Shown here piece after piece: positions 46,003-58,205 of a stretch of DNA of 64,000 nt (its first letter is position 1; each line of letters begins with the position of its first letter). Position numbers and translations under genes: made by a program. The notes under the pieces were generated by a model. That model was not told the origin of the DNA and did no database searches. It saw nothing but the letters and a program-made list of their open reading frames with translations. Location of the stretch: assembly GCA_006386115.1 (NCBI GenBank), contig VFIW01000034.1, positions 186,001 to 250,000 of the forward strand, read 5' to 3'. The DNA comes from Globisporangium splendens. Lineage: Eukaryota > Oomycota > Peronosporomycetes > Pythiales > Pythiaceae.

Positions 46003-49000
46003 GTGCAAAGTACCGACCCAGATGCGCAATATCCCCATTTGCCGCCGAACAGCGCGCACTTCTACTGCGTGCAGCATCCTTTGCACCTGCTTACTTGCCT
46101 TCCAGCTCTCAAAGGTGCTGAGTACCATTCTCTGGCTCCGTGGCTTTCGAGGCAGGAGTTAGAGCCGCCGCTCATCACGATTTCTGCGCTCAATCTCACC
46201 AGCGTGCCGCTTAATGCAAGCGCGGTCATTGCGCAGCCGGATGCGCGGTCGCTGTAAGTAGCATGTTGTTGTGGACTGCTTGTACGCGCCATTTGTGATA
46301 CGCTAACCTGGGCTTCTGCCTGACTGGCTACGTATGTGAATGGACGGCAGGTACCTCGCGAATCTCGATTTTGCTGTCGTGTTCTCTGGGTCTTTAGCCA
46401 CATTCGAGAACATCATGTCGTTGTGCGTGAGAATGTTTTGGACTTGTCATGCGATAGATTGCGACAATGGTGCCGACAGAATGCCTTTTCGATTGCTAAA
46501 ATTCTCTGCGGGTGTTTGTGTGCTGTGGTGGTTGTGCAGCACATGCACGAATTGCCAGCTTCAGGAGGTGCCCCATGCGATTTATGAGCTTCGCGCGCTG
46601 AAGGAATGGTACGAAGCTTGCTGAAAATTGTACTGTGACTTACGCATGGTCTCAAAGTGCAGCATAATATCGCATTGCTGTTTTCTCAAAAATGAACAGC
46701 AGACTGCGGAACAATCTACTCCAGACTCTCCCCGTTCAGTCTGAGGATTCACAAATCGAGCTCTTGTGGGTACTTTGCTACGCGTTTTGTGCATAGCTCT
46801 TTGAAATGACTAACTTTGGTGGGTGGTCTTGGAAAACGGCGTAGGGATTTAGCGGAGAATCGGTTCGTCAGGATACCAGAGCAGGTGTGGAAGATGCCAC
46901 GGCTGCAAACTCTCGATCTGTCGCGAAATCTGGTTACGTCCTGCTCGAATCCATTGGTAGACGGAGGTTTAAACGCGAGCCTGACGACTCTGTGAGTGAC
47001 AATTCAACTGTTTCATTTTGAAAGCTTGCGATCGGTGGTTAAATGCGATGTTGGCTGACACTACGTCTACTTTTCTCTAGAATCCTAGACGAAAATCCCA
47101 TTGTCGAGTTGAGGTGCAGTTTCCTGAATCTTCAGTCAATGTAAGTTGTGACTTCGATGCTGAGCATGAAGAAAAGAAACATTATCACCAAGCAATATTT
47201 TCTTTACTGTCGTAGATCGCTGCAGAACATTCCGAGTCTCCGAAGCATCCCTGACTTTGTGCTCAGCCTCAGCACATTGGAGAAAGTGGTTCTCAGCGGC
47301 AACCCGCAGATCCAGCTTCAAATTCAAAACCAAGTCAGTCTGAGCATCAAGGAGCTGTACGTCGAAACAACTCAGCGTTTAGGCGTGTTTGGTTGCCCAC
47401 AGTCTCACCGATCACGGATTGCCTACTGTGTCTCGCTCTTCAGGCATTTGTCGTCTTGCGCTCTCACAAAAGCTCCCGTTCAGCTCATCGAGGTCATGCC
47501 GGAATTGCGCGTGTTTAATTTATCAAGAAACCAAATCACAACACTGGAGCCAACATCCGCATCTGTTGCCTCGAAAGTGCAAGTCTTGTAAGTATTGGAA
47601 GCACTGTTTCCCTTTTCGATTAGGACCTTGGGCTAGCGCTAATTTATGTTGAAATGGCTTTTCCCCTTTAGAGATTTGACCGAAAATCAACTCAAAAACA
47701 TGTCGGTGATCGTGGAGTTTGCCTCCGCTTCACCGATGCTGACGGAGTTACAGCTTGCATCTAACAACTTCACGACGTGTAACTTTTCGAGCCCACAGTC
47801 ACCCCTCGAGAAATTGTAAGTGCGCAGTACTTTACCTCATACAGCTTCGCTCCATTTTGTTCTTTGAATCTGACACAATTGACTTGCTTGTTTTAGAAAT
47901 CTTTCGACAAATATGCTTGAAGATTGTGAACTCCCTCTTCCAAAGCTTCGTATCTTGTAAGCTGTCCTGCGTATTGATTCACGGCATAAAGCGGTGCTAT
48001 TTGGCTCGGGAAGAACAACTCACTTGGATGCATGTTATATAGAGACCTACGAGGAAACATGCTTCGAGCCGTACCAAATTCGACGTTTTCTCTCCTGAAC
48101 CTCCGTGAGCTGTAAGAAGTCACCCCACTCAAAATGGCTGAGCCACGGAGAATCATGCTTCAAGCTGTTCGGTTCTCACCCTGCCTGTTTTGTGCATTTC
48201 CATGTCAATAGGTATCTCACTGGCAATCCAATCGACCCGTGGGAACTATCGGAGGACGAGTTTTTCTTCTTGGGGAACCTCTCGCAATTTACAATCCAGC
48301 AGAGCGCGTTCGCGTCGTGCCCTACCGATTCACAGCAAACTCTACACAACTACCGCGTCTGTCTCAAAGATTCATCAACGACGCCAACAGTAGCTCCAAG
48401 TGTCGCCAGCGTGGCACCGAACTCGACCACTGTTGGAAGCATGACACCATCGTCAGATAGGAACCAGCTTTTTTACATTTTTGCGAGTTTCATTGTCGCA
48501 CTCGTCATCTGCGGGGTCGTCTATCGAGTGGTGAAAAAGAAGCGATCAACAGCGAATCGATTGTCGTTTTCCCCCAAATCGATTGCGTGTTTAGGATCTC
48601 CGACGGGACTGAGCGTGCTCGACAGTGGCACGCATGTCCACGAAGGTTTCTCAGCGTCCTCGTACCTGGCCGCGAACGAAGCGAGCCTGAGTCTAAATAC
48701 TGAGAGCCACGGCAGACAAAGCGTGAGCCTGCTCAGCCGGTCTGTGTTCACGAGTAGTTTCCGACTCCCCGGCGGTGAGGATATCTCGGTCGATGACGAA
48801 CTCGCAGCGTGGCGCGTCGACTATGATAGTGTTCAGCTCGAGCTATGCTTGTCCGTGAGTACCTTTGTCGAAGTCTGGGAGGCGACATATCGTCTGGATC
48901 GGGTCGCCGTGAAAAAACTGAAACCAAGCACGCGACTGTTTTACCACAAGCACGCAGATATGGTCGACCCGGTCGTGGTGGGCAAGTTCCTCATGGAGAT

Positions 49001-49931
49001 CAAAGTCTTGTCTCGACTCGACCACCCTCGCATCATCGCGTTCTATGGGATCGCATGGAAAAGCGAGTCGACGATTCTGTGTGTGATGGAGTACATGCCA
49101 CAGCAGGATCTGCATACGTTCCTGAGAACACAGCGCGCTCTGGAGCGACAAAGCGATGCGCTGTTCACGAGCCACGCGTGGACGGCCGACAAGTTCCACA
49201 TCGCATTCGACGTGCTGGACGCACTGACGTACATCCACTCGCTCGACCCGATGCTCGTGCACTGTGACCTCAAGTCTCGAAATGTGCTCTTGGACGACTC
49301 CCTCCACGCCAAGTTGGGTGACTTTGGGATCTCCAAGTACCTAGTTCATGATGAGCATCAGCATGGAGCTGCTCGTCATGGCGCCACTAGTGGTGGACAC
49401 AACGACGACGACCACCTTCGTCAACGCGAAGATGGCGTGATGGATGAAGTGCGGCATCTGTTGTCCCAGACGACGGGATCCATTCGCTGGATCGCACCAG
49501 AAGTGCTCCTGGCGTTCACGCAGTACTCGGAGGCCGTGGATATTTATGCGTTTGGAGTCCTGCTGTCGGAACTCGATACGCTTCAGTTGCCGTACGAAGA
49601 CGAACGGAATCCGAAGGATGGGAGGCCACTGAGTGACGCCAGAATACGCAAGTGCGTCGCGAAGGGAGACTTGCAGCCGCGGTTCTCGCCCCATTGTCCG
49701 CCCGAGGTGCTGGAAATCGGACTCAGATGTCTGTCGTATCGCCCGAGTGACCGTCCGAGCAGCCTGGAGCTCGCCTACTGTCTTCGGAAAGCCGCCGCGG
49801 CAGTACTGAGCAAACGTTCACGGGAGGTCTTCAACGTACGATCCAGCACGGACTTCCCGAGCGGCGAGTCCACCGAAATCGATTGGTCGCGACAAACGAT
49901 TGAGCTCAAGCCCGATGATCACCGAAGGTGA
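46003..49931 (+). CDS. LRR receptor-like protein kinase (TKL), multi-exon
   Basis: Many short phase-matched exons each encode about one leucine-rich repeat (for example 46351-46422, 46540-46608, 46845-46991; later repeats start DLTENQLKNM, NLSTNMLEDCELP, DLRGNMLRAVP, YLTGNPIDPWEL). A single-pass membrane segment (LFYIFASFIVALVICGVVY) near 48470 is followed by a basic stop-transfer. The kinase domain runs to 49931 with VAVKKLK, FLMEIKVLSRLDHPRI, LVHCDLKSRNVLL (catalytic loop, CDLKSRN), LGDFGISKYL, IRWIAPEVLL and RPSDRPSSLELAY. This matches the oomycete LRR-TKL receptor kinases, thought to sense external signals. All key catalytic residues are present, but the Gly-rich loop (LSVSTFVEVWEA) is degenerate. 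The start codon and signal peptide are uncertain; the coding-like sequence begins near 46003, with an ATG at 46022 in another frame. Confidence 0.75.
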
Positions 49932-50412
49932 CACTCAAGCGTTTGTTATTTCAACTGCTAAATTGAGTGTGTTGCCAAGCATATGTACATGCCTACGAAA
50001 TTGAGCAACTTCTCAAAAAGTCTCAGGTAATCTGCAATGATCGCACAGCTCTTCTCTCTCTTGTATATATCACTGCCCACTCTCCGTCACGCTGTAAACC
50101 ATTTCGCGCATGCTTCGATGTGATTTGCTTAACGAATTTCCGCTTGCTCATCCAATCAATACGTCCGCCAGCAAAATCGGAAAGGAAAACGTACAATGTA
50201 TTTTGTTCAAGCTTATGTTTTTGCAGAATGGAAAGACGAGTTCATAGATTTCTTGTTTTCCACTCGCTGATGATCAAAATTGTTTTGCAATGCGATGGCT
50301 ATTCACATTCACGCATTCATTGCTTCACAAAGATTGCTTTTCGTCACGACCTGTGACTTGCGCGATGGCTGTCATTCCCGATGATGACACGCGTATCCGT
50401 CAGTGCGAACAA
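49932..50412. other. Intergenic region between convergent genes
   Basis: 481 bp between the LRR kinase and the minus-strand protease-CBEL gene. AT-rich, no gene recognised. Confidence 0.5.
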
Positions 50413-53400
50413 TTAGTTGACGATACCCGAGACAACGCCAGTCACGACGCGCTTGCTACCGACACCGCTCTTGAGGTAGCACGCAGGCGAGCCCGGGTTG
50501 TCGTTCACGTGAGTGTACGCCTTGCAGCCAGCAGTCTGCGAGCACTTGGCACAGCACGCCTCGGGTTCTAGACCGTACACGGTCGCGATGTCGTCGCCAT
50601 AGAAGTCCATGTTCGTGAATTGCTGGGAACACTTGGCAGGTGCTGGCATGCACTGGTAGAACGCAGGGTTCCACGGCTGGCAGTACGCACCCGATGGGCA
50701 GCACGTGGCGCCTTGGCTGTTACCACAGGAACCGTAGAGCGGTGTCGAACACTCGGGCTTTGGGTTGATGACTTCAGCCGAGACAGCGCCAACGACCTTG
50801 CGTTTCGCTCCGATGCCCTTTTTCAGGTAGCATGCAGAGCGACCGTCGCTGTTGTAGTTCACGAACGTGTACGCCTTGCAGCCCGCCGTGTCGGCACACT
50901 TGGCGCAACACTCGCCTGGCAAGATGCCGTACACTGTGCTCAGGTCGTCGCCGTAGAAGTCGACGCCAACTTGCTGCACACCACACTGCTGAGGCGCTGG
51001 ACGACATTGGTAGTACGTTGGGTTCCAAGGCTGGCAGTATTCGCCCGAAAGACAGCACGTGGCACCCTCACGGTCGCTGCCACAGTAGCCACCGGACGAG
51101 GCGCAGGTTGGAGGAGCAGGTGCTGGAGCTGGAGTAGGAGCTGGAGTAGGAGCTGGTGCGACGACAACTGCAGAGACGGCGCCGACCGCAGTGCGTCTTT
51201 CACCGGTGCCCTTTTTCAAGTAGCAAGCCGTTCTTCCGTCACTGTTGTAGTTCACAAACGTGTACGCCTTGCAGCCCGAAGTCGCAATACACTTGTCACA
51301 ACATTGTTCCGGAAGAAGGCCGTACACTGTGGACAGGTCGTCCCCGTAGAAATCGACACCAACCTCTTGCTTGCCACACTTGGCAGCGATTGGTCGGCAC
51401 TGGTAGTACGTTGGGTTCCACGGCTGGCAGTAATCACCAGCAGAGGCGCAACATTTGGCACCTTCAGCGTTACTACCACAGTAGCCGCCAGATGGAGCGC
51501 ACAACGCTGGAGCTGGGGATGGAGAAGGTGTCGGTGTTGGCGTGAGCGAAGGAGTTGGCGCTGGAGTAGGTGCAGGCGTTGGCGCTGTAGTAGGAGTTGG
51601 CGTAGGAGCAAGAGTTGGGGATGGTGTAGGTGCTGGAGTAGGCACAGGCGTTGGGGATGGTGTAGGTGCTGGAGTAGGCACAGGCGTTGGGGCTGAAGTA
51701 GGAGCAAGTGTTGGTGCTGGTGTTGGTGCTGGAGTTGGTGCTGATGTTGGAGCTGGAGTCGGTGCTGGCGTAGGAGCTGGCGTAGGAGCTGGCGTAGGGG
51801 CTGGGGTTGGTGCTGGGGTTGGAGCTGGGGTTGGTGCAGGAGTAGGAGCAGGTGTTGGAGAAGGAGTAGGAGCTGGAGTAGGAACCGGCGTTGGAGCAGG
51901 TGTCACTGGAGCAGGTGTTGATGCGTCCGGGTTCGGCACGCACACACCATTCACCCACAAACATTTACCTGGCCACGTAGTCAAGCAAGATGACTCCTTG
52001 AGGAAGATCTTACACACATTGACCGTTGGAGCTGGAGTGGCAGTTGGAGCTGGAGTCGGCGCTGGGGTTGGTGCGTCTGTCGGAGCAGGCGTTGGCGCTG
52101 GCGTAGGAGCTGGGGTAGGAGCTGGGGTAGGAGCTGGCGTAGGTGCTGGTGTTGGTGCTGGCGTAGGTGCTGGCGTAGGTGCTGGGGTTGGTGCTGGGTT
52201 GTTCCGGAAGGATCATGTTTTGGAGAAGAGTAGAGCTGGAGTAGAAAACCTCGTGGCGCAGGTGTCACTGGCAGGCGTTAGGTGCGTCCGGGTTCGCACG
52301 CACACACCATTGTCACCCACCAACATTTACCTGGACACGTAGTCAAGCAAGATTACTCCTTGAGAAGATCTTACACACATTGCCGTTGGATGCTGTAGTG
52401 TCAGTTGGAAGCTGGAGTATGCGCTGGGGTTGGTGCGTCTGTCGGAGCAGGCGTTTGGTGCGGCGTAGGAGAGCTTGGGTAGGAGCTGGCGTAGGCTGGC
52501 GTAGGTGCTGTGTTGGTGCGTGTGTTGGTGCTGGGGTTTGGTGCTGGGGTTGGTGCTGGGGTTGTTGCAGGAGTGGGGTGGGGTTTGGCTGGGTTGGTGC
52601 TGGGGTTGGTGCTGGGGTTGGTGCAGGAGTAGGAGCAGGAGTAGGAGCTGGAGTAGGAACCGGCGTTGGAGCAGGTGTCACTGGAGCAGGTGTTGGTGCG
52701 TCCGGGTTCGGCACGCACACACCATTCACCCACAAACATTTACCTGGCCACGTAGTCAAGCAAGATGACTCCTTGAGGAAGATCTTACACACATTGACCG
52801 TTGGAGCTGGAGTGGCAGTTGGAGCTGGAGTCGGCGCTGGGGTTGGTGCGTCTGTCGGAGCAGGCGTTGGTGCTGGCGTAGGAGCTGGGGTAGGAGCTGG
52901 CGTAGGAGCTGGTGTTGGTGCTGGGGTTGGAGCAGGCGTTGGTGCTGTTGTTGAAGGAGCTGGTGTTGGTGCGCCGGTTGAAGAAGCCAATACACAAGCT
53001 CCATTCACCCACGCACAGGTGCCTGGCCAAACACTCAAGCATCGGGCTTCCGTGGTAAAAATACGACAAGCGTTGACCGTTGGCGCAGGAGTTGTTGGTG
53101 CAGGAGATGGAGCGACTGTCGATGGCACAGGAGTTCCGGAGTACCCAGGGATCCATGGACCATCAGGGATGGGAGCCGTAGGATCAAACACTGCGTTGTC
53201 TGGAATGACACCCTTGTTCTTCCAGTCCCAGAGCACCGAGCGAATATCCGTTCCACCATTCAGACAGCGGTCACTGAACCCACAGAAGTGGAGCGCCACA
53301 ACGAGGTTGTCCGAGTCAGCAATAACAGGCGAACCCGACGAGCCGCCCTGGGTATCGGCATCGTAGCTGACAGTGTACTTACCGCAGTCACTTCCTTTGC

Positions 53401-54346
53401 CAACGTTGTCCACGCGAGCGAAGTCACCACTGTCGACGTACTCGGCAATGCGCTTGGCCCAGTGCTGAGGGTGGCCTGGAATGTAGATGGCTTCATTCTG
53501 CACAGGACCCGAGGTACGAATCTGCAAGTAGCCATACTGCGAGAGATCCACGGTCGTCTTGAGTTTCACGAGCGCGTAGTCGAGCGTCTCGTCAACAGCA
53601 ATCAGCTCAGCGCTAGTGGCGACGATCGTACCGCGGCACGCACCCCATGATTTGCACTCATCACTGCAGCTAGCGCCTTCGGCGTCAAACTCGAAGTCCG
53701 TGTGGGTTGCACGCGCGTCGTTGAAAATACAGTGGTGGTTCGTCACCAGGTAGCCGCCGGTACCGATGAGGAAACCCGTGCACCCTTCACCACCATCAAT
53801 AAGCAGTCGAGCGACCGCGCGCGACTTGGTGTACGCAAGGGGGAGGACGGTGTCGTCCTTGTAGCACTTCGCTGGTCGGCTCTGGTCGCCCAGGCCGCAC
53901 ACTTTAGATGCCGACGCGTCCGTCGAACTGCGCGTGATCTTGTCGACCGTGTACCCGAACGCTCCGATGGCATTTCCGGAGCCAGGCACGTACTCGACCA
54001 CAGCTTGGTTGCCTGGGATGCGCGACGAGTAGAAGCCGCCATCGAGCCCGGTGTCACCACGGCCGAGACCCGTGTACTCGTACGAGGTCGAGCCTGCGAC
54101 GTCACGGACGACGACCTTGTCGCCCTCAGCCAAGTTGAACGAACCAAAGTGCACGGTCATGAACGTCCCGCTGGACGCCGAGATGAAGTTCTGCGTCGCG
54201 ACGCGCGACGTCGTGTTCACGGCGAGCGTGACGAGTTCGGTGTCCGCGACGACCAGCGGCGCGCGCGGACTGCTCGCATGCACACCCGCGGCTGCGAGCG
54301 CGAGCAGCGCGGTACCGCTCTTGAGGATCGTAAGTATCGAGGGCAT
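50413..54346 (-). CDS. Secreted serine protease with four-Cys modules and three CBEL-like CBM1-PAN units
   Basis: ATG 54346 gives a signal peptide ([20 protein letters not shown]). The N-terminal beta-rich domain ([17 protein letters not shown]) precedes a Trypsin_2-like domain with His205 (LVTNHHC), Asp256 (DYALVKL) and Ser337 (GGSSGSP). Then come a four-Cys module (CRIF...CAWVNGACV), long Thr/Pro/Ala linkers and repeated CKIF...CLWVNGVC modules. At the C-terminus are three CBM1-like plus PAN/Apple units ([51 protein letters not shown]), ending at 50413. CBM1-PAN alternation is the architecture of the oomycete cellulose-binding elicitor lectin. The frame breaks only inside 52.2-52.6 kb, a patch that looks like poor sequence, so I treat 50413-54346 as one gene of roughly 1,300 codons. 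Likely product: an extracellular protease held on cellulose or cell wall (inference). Confidence 0.78.
51540..53100 (-). repeat. Thr/Pro/Ala-coding minisatellite linkers
   Basis: Tandem 12-bp-type units coding APTP and PAPT, interspersed with near-identical CKIF modules. They are homologous to the shorter linkers of the other proteases. The repeat makes assembly of this gene difficult. Confidence 0.85.
52196..52620. other. Error-rich repeat copy (probable uncorrected sequence)
   Basis: Compared with the clean copies at about 51,840-52,195 and 52,620-52,900, this stretch has an insertion or deletion every 10-20 bases, scattered through both linker and CKIF module. It destroys the frame only here. 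Confidence 0.7.
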
Positions 54347-56387
54347 TCAGCACAACTCGATGGTTCTTCGGAGACAAGCTTCTCTGTCCTTGCAGGGAGA
54401 AAATCGTGAAGTGAGGGAGCTCCTCGTTCCTTGAGCTCACTGACTGATCGGGTCTCACTCTGGACCCGCTCTCTCGTCTGCTGGGTACCCCGGACGAGGG
54501 AGGAGCTCATCCCAGGGTGTGCAGGGACAAAGCGCGGTCGCCACGCCGTTCTTTCGCCATCACGCTGCTGCTGCTTGCCTTCCTCGTGATCAAAGAGGTC
54601 ACAACGAATCGAGAGTTGGTTTAAAGCTCTTGCACCACCAGCTGTTTCTCAGAACAAGATGGTATTATCATTGTTGTCATACAATGTCAGCGTCTAAATA
54701 GTTTGATGCTTTGGAAAATATACCTTGTTTTGGAATGTATGGGGAATGTTTGGACCTTGCTTTGGTGGGATCAGACGAGCCGAATGTGAGGTGCTGCTGT
54801 TGGTGACTGCTTCTCATCCGGCAGACGGTGTGAGAAATTAATGCGAGAGTAAACTGACAGGATCCACGAAACCCCACGCACGCTCTGCGGCGCTCGTTTG
54901 GGCGAAAGCCGACGGTACATGGGACTGGCATTGACTTCCAGTCCCCTCTTACGCACCGCTCTCTTGCGACGGAGTTGTGTGTGAGGCTTCTTTTTTTCTT
55001 CTGGGGACCAAGAGAATACGCTGAGGAGACTGCATTCAGCACTCAAAAAAAGGGGATAAAATGACTGCCAGCTTCCCTTTACCTACGGGAAACTTGACTG
55101 GACATTAAGATGGGCTCACTTGTATACCTGGGTTCGCTTGCGAGAAACTTGAAGCTCCTTTTGAAGCACATGCAACCAAAGTTGAGCCTCCTCTTATCTG
55201 AGAGTTCTTTCTCAAGGAGCCTGGGGAACGGCGGCAAGTATCCATGTGAAGCTGTGTAGGCTCAAGACGGGAATTCGCAAACGAAAAGAGAGAGAGTGAG
55301 AGGAAAAAAAGAACGCGTCGCCGCTCGGCGACACCTGCTTGCTGGCCCGTTTCTCGCCACTCAAATCAGAGATGGGAAAATGAAATCTCGTGCATAGAAG
55401 AGTCGTCTTCTCATCTTTGTCGATCTTGTTTCGTGTGTGTGCGCTGCAGAATTCAAGCGCAAACATGATGTCTCCGATGATTTAACTTTATTATGCGCGT
55501 TGGCGCCGACAAAAGGAGCAAAGAGAAATCCGCCGAGTATTCTGTCTCATACAAAAAGGGGGTCAAAGTGGCCCGAACTCGGAACAATACGAGTGGGTTT
55601 CTTCAACTGTGGTCCACCATTGTGGGCTTGGGTCAAGAACTGCAGCATCGTTGCAATATCGGGGAACAGTAGTCCATGGGTATCCAAGTGCAACCATTCT
55701 ATCGAGGTGTTCAGTCCTCAGGGGGAGTCGCATTTGCAGCTCCATGGTTGCAAGACTTGACTTTGGACGCAGGACCTGGCGAGTCAAAAGAATGAGGGAA
55801 AGAAGCCAAGCTGCGGTTATCCCCCTGCTGTCGAAGTTTCTCCCAGTTTTGATTATGGACCAGACCTCGTATACCGCACGCATGCCAGGTCTGATCGGAC
55901 AGTTTTCACATCACTCGGCCATGACAGTACATGGATCCTACCTGATCACGGCTTGACCGAAAAGATCTCATGGATCCGCTTTCATCAACACTTTGGCACC
56001 GTACTGTATGCTTGTCATTTTATGCTGCAACGAGACATCACCGCCGCATCAATTGGTGTTGTGTTCTGACAGATCCTCACACGCAGTTTCGTGGTGCTGA
56101 AGACGAACACAGAATTCCGCGACGGACGCACCAACAGCTGGCGATCTTTTGCTGAAACGATTGCTAAGATGCAGTCGGGGTTGAGGAACTCACGCGAGGA
56201 GGCTGAAGAAAGCGATGGAACGTAAAATGGCGGAGCAAAGCACGCAACTATGACGGGATTCTGTAACTGAACAATGCTCGGGCAAGCTGATTGTTCTTAA
56301 TACTCTGTCAAGAAAGTTACTTTAATCCTAGTTGGAATACGTATATGTGAATATGCACAATGCGCAGTTAGGCAGCGCTTTTAGTAT
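54347..56387. other. Intergenic region with a possible protease signal-peptide relic
   Basis: 2.0 kb between two minus-strand proteases, so it holds the promoter of the 54346 gene. Near 54519-54590 on the + strand the sequence resembles the first codons of the copy-1 protease (CACGCCGTTCTTTCGCCA against AACGCCGTTCTTCCGCAA), possibly a truncated relic. Elsewhere only short frames. Confidence 0.4.
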
Positions 56388-58205
56388 TTAGTAGATCACG
56401 GGCTTGGAGACAGGTTTAAGCGTCTTGGTGGGCTTTGGCGCCTTGGTTGGTTTTGGGGTCTTGCTGGGCTTTGGAGTTTTCGTTGGCTTGGGAGCTTTTG
56501 TTGGAGCCTCCGAGGTCGGGTTGCTCGGGACTGGAGTTGGACTGAGCGTTGGTGCTTGAGTTGGTACTGCGCTTGGAGTCGAAGTTGAAGCAGTAGTCGG
56601 CTCTGGCGTAGCTTCTAAGGTGGGGGTTGGCATAGCCGATGAGGTAGGCTCTGGGGTTGGCTCTGGTGTTGGAGCTTGAGTCGGCTCTGGTGTTGGAGCT
56701 TGAGTCGGCTCTGGTGTTGGAGCTGGTGTTGGAGCTGGTGTTGGAGCTGGTGTTGGCTCGGGTGTTGGAGCTGGTGTTGGCTCGGGTGTTGGAGCTGGTG
56801 TTGGAGCTGGGGTGGGTGCTTGAGTCGGCGCTACAGTGATTGGTGTCGCTGCTCCTGGGTTGGAAATGCATTGCCCATCTTGCCAAATGCACACTTTGCC
56901 TGGAAGAGTCTTCTCGCATGTTGTTTGCTGACGGAAAACTTTGCAAACCGATGCTGTTGGTGCTGGCGTAGGTGCTGGTGTTGGCGCCTTCGTGAACCCA
57001 GGAAGCCAAGGACCAACTGGAACTTCCATCTTTGGGTCGGTCAACGCATCATCTGGAAGAGCAATATTCTTATTAGTCTTCAGGTCCCAGAGCAAAGTGC
57101 GGATGTCAATGCCTCCATTTTCACAAACTACGTCGAGACCGCCACAGTTGTGCAGTGCCACGACGTGGTTATCAGACGCGGCAATCACCGGTGAACCAGA
57201 AGAGCCACCCTGGGTGTCAGCAGTGTAGCCCAAGCTGTACTCTCCACATGTGATGGAGACGCCGACCTTGTTCACGCGAGTAACATTTCCAGCACCATCA
57301 GCGGCAGCGATACGTTTCGCCCACCCGTTTGGATGTTGCGGTACGTAGATTTGCTCATCCTGGACTGCTCCCGAGACGCGAAGCTGCAAGTGTCCGTAGA
57401 TGGAGAGGTCAGCGGTCGTATTGAGTTTCAGAAGCGCGTAGTCAAGCCCTGCGTCGACGACAACGAGCTCGGCCGAAGTCGCAGCAATTTTTCCAGCACA
57501 CCCTCCCCAGAGCTGGCACTCGACACTGCAATCATCACTTTCAGCAGCAAACTCGTAATCGGTATTCACCGCCTGGTCGTTCGAGCTGATACAGTGATGA
57601 TTCGTCAGCAAGTGGCCCTCACTGCCAACGAGCCAACCGGTGCATGCCTGCCTGCCGTCAGTCATTAGCCGTGCAACTGCTTGCGACTTTTGGTACGCTT
57701 GAGGGACGCTAGCGTCATTGATGTAGCATTTCGCTGGTCGAGTGTCGTCAGTGCCGCACACAGTCGAGGAAGACGCTGAAGTGGAGCTTCGTGTGATCTT
57801 GTCGATCGTGAACCCAAAGTCTCCAATCACATTCTTGTCCGTACTTGGCTGGAACTCCACAATCGCTTGGTCGCCTTGAATGCGCGACGAGAAGAAACCG
57901 CCACGAGTGCCGAGCTCTCCTCGCCCCAGTCCCGTGTACTCAAACGCATTTCGTCCTTCGACATCGCGGACGACGACTTTGTCGCCTTCAACCAGGTTAA
58001 ACTCGGCAAAGTGCACAGTCAGAAAGGTCGCGCCAGCCACTGAGATCAAATCCTGGGTCGCGACGCGCGCTGTCGCGTTTACAACGAGCGAATACGCTTG
58101 TTCATCTGCGATGATCGCTGGTGTCCGCTTTGCGTTGGCAGCAGTCGCAGACGTCGCGGCTGCAACCAGCGCGATGCATTTCAGGAGCGACAAGATCGAA
58201 GTCAT
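56388..58205 (-). CDS. Secreted trypsin-like serine protease with four-Cys module and Lys/Pro tail
   Basis: 605 aa from ATG 58205; this start is chosen over further upstream ATGs because it begins a signal peptide (MTSILSLLKCIALVAAATSA). Beta-rich N-terminal domain ([20 protein letters not shown]), then protease domain with His204 (LLTNHHC), Asp255 (LDYALLKL) and Ser336 (GGSSGSP). Then a four-Cys module (CKVFRQQTTCEKTLPGKVCI...), a Thr/Pro/Glu-rich linker and an unusual C-terminal tail of KTPKPSKTPKPTK repeats ending KPVIY. The tail replaces the CBM1-PAN units of the neighbour and could bind acidic wall polymers (inference). Frame intact throughout. Divergent from the gene at 59557. Confidence 0.88.
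   Translation of the reverse strand: MTSILSLLKCIALVAAATSATAANAKRTPAIIADEQAYSLVVNATARVATQDLISVAGATFLTVHFAEFNLVEGDKVVVRDVEGRNAFEYTGLGRGELGTRGGFFSSRIQGDQAIVEFQPSTDKNVIGDFGFTIDKITRSSTSASSSTVCGTDDTRPAKCYINDASVPQAYQKSQAVARLMTDGRQACTGWLVGSEGHLLTNHHCISSNDQAVNTDYEFAAESDDCSVECQLWGGCAGKIAATSAELVVVDAGLDYALLKLNTTADLSIYGHLQLRVSGAVQDEQIYVPQHPNGWAKRIAAADGAGNVTRVNKVGVSITCGEYSLGYTADTQGGSSGSPVIAASDNHVVALHNCGGLDVVCENGGIDIRTLLWDLKTNKNIALPDDALTDPKMEVPVGPWLPGFTKAPTPAPTPAPTASVCKVFRQQTTCEKTLPGKVCIWQDGQCISNPGAATPITVAPTQAPTPAPTPAPTPEPTPAPTPEPTPAPTPAPTPAPTPEPTQAPTPEPTQAPTPEPTPEPTSSAMPTPTLEATPEPTTASTSTPSAVPTQAPTLSPTPVPSNPTSEAPTKAPKPTKTPKPSKTPKPTKAPKPTKTLKPVSKPVIY

Noticed and set aside
51542..53366. Long + strand frames coding [12 protein letters not shown] protein
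   Set aside because: They are the reverse complement of the Thr/Pro/Ala linker repeat of the minus-strand protease. The 12-bp unit keeps several frames open, and there is no independent domain.
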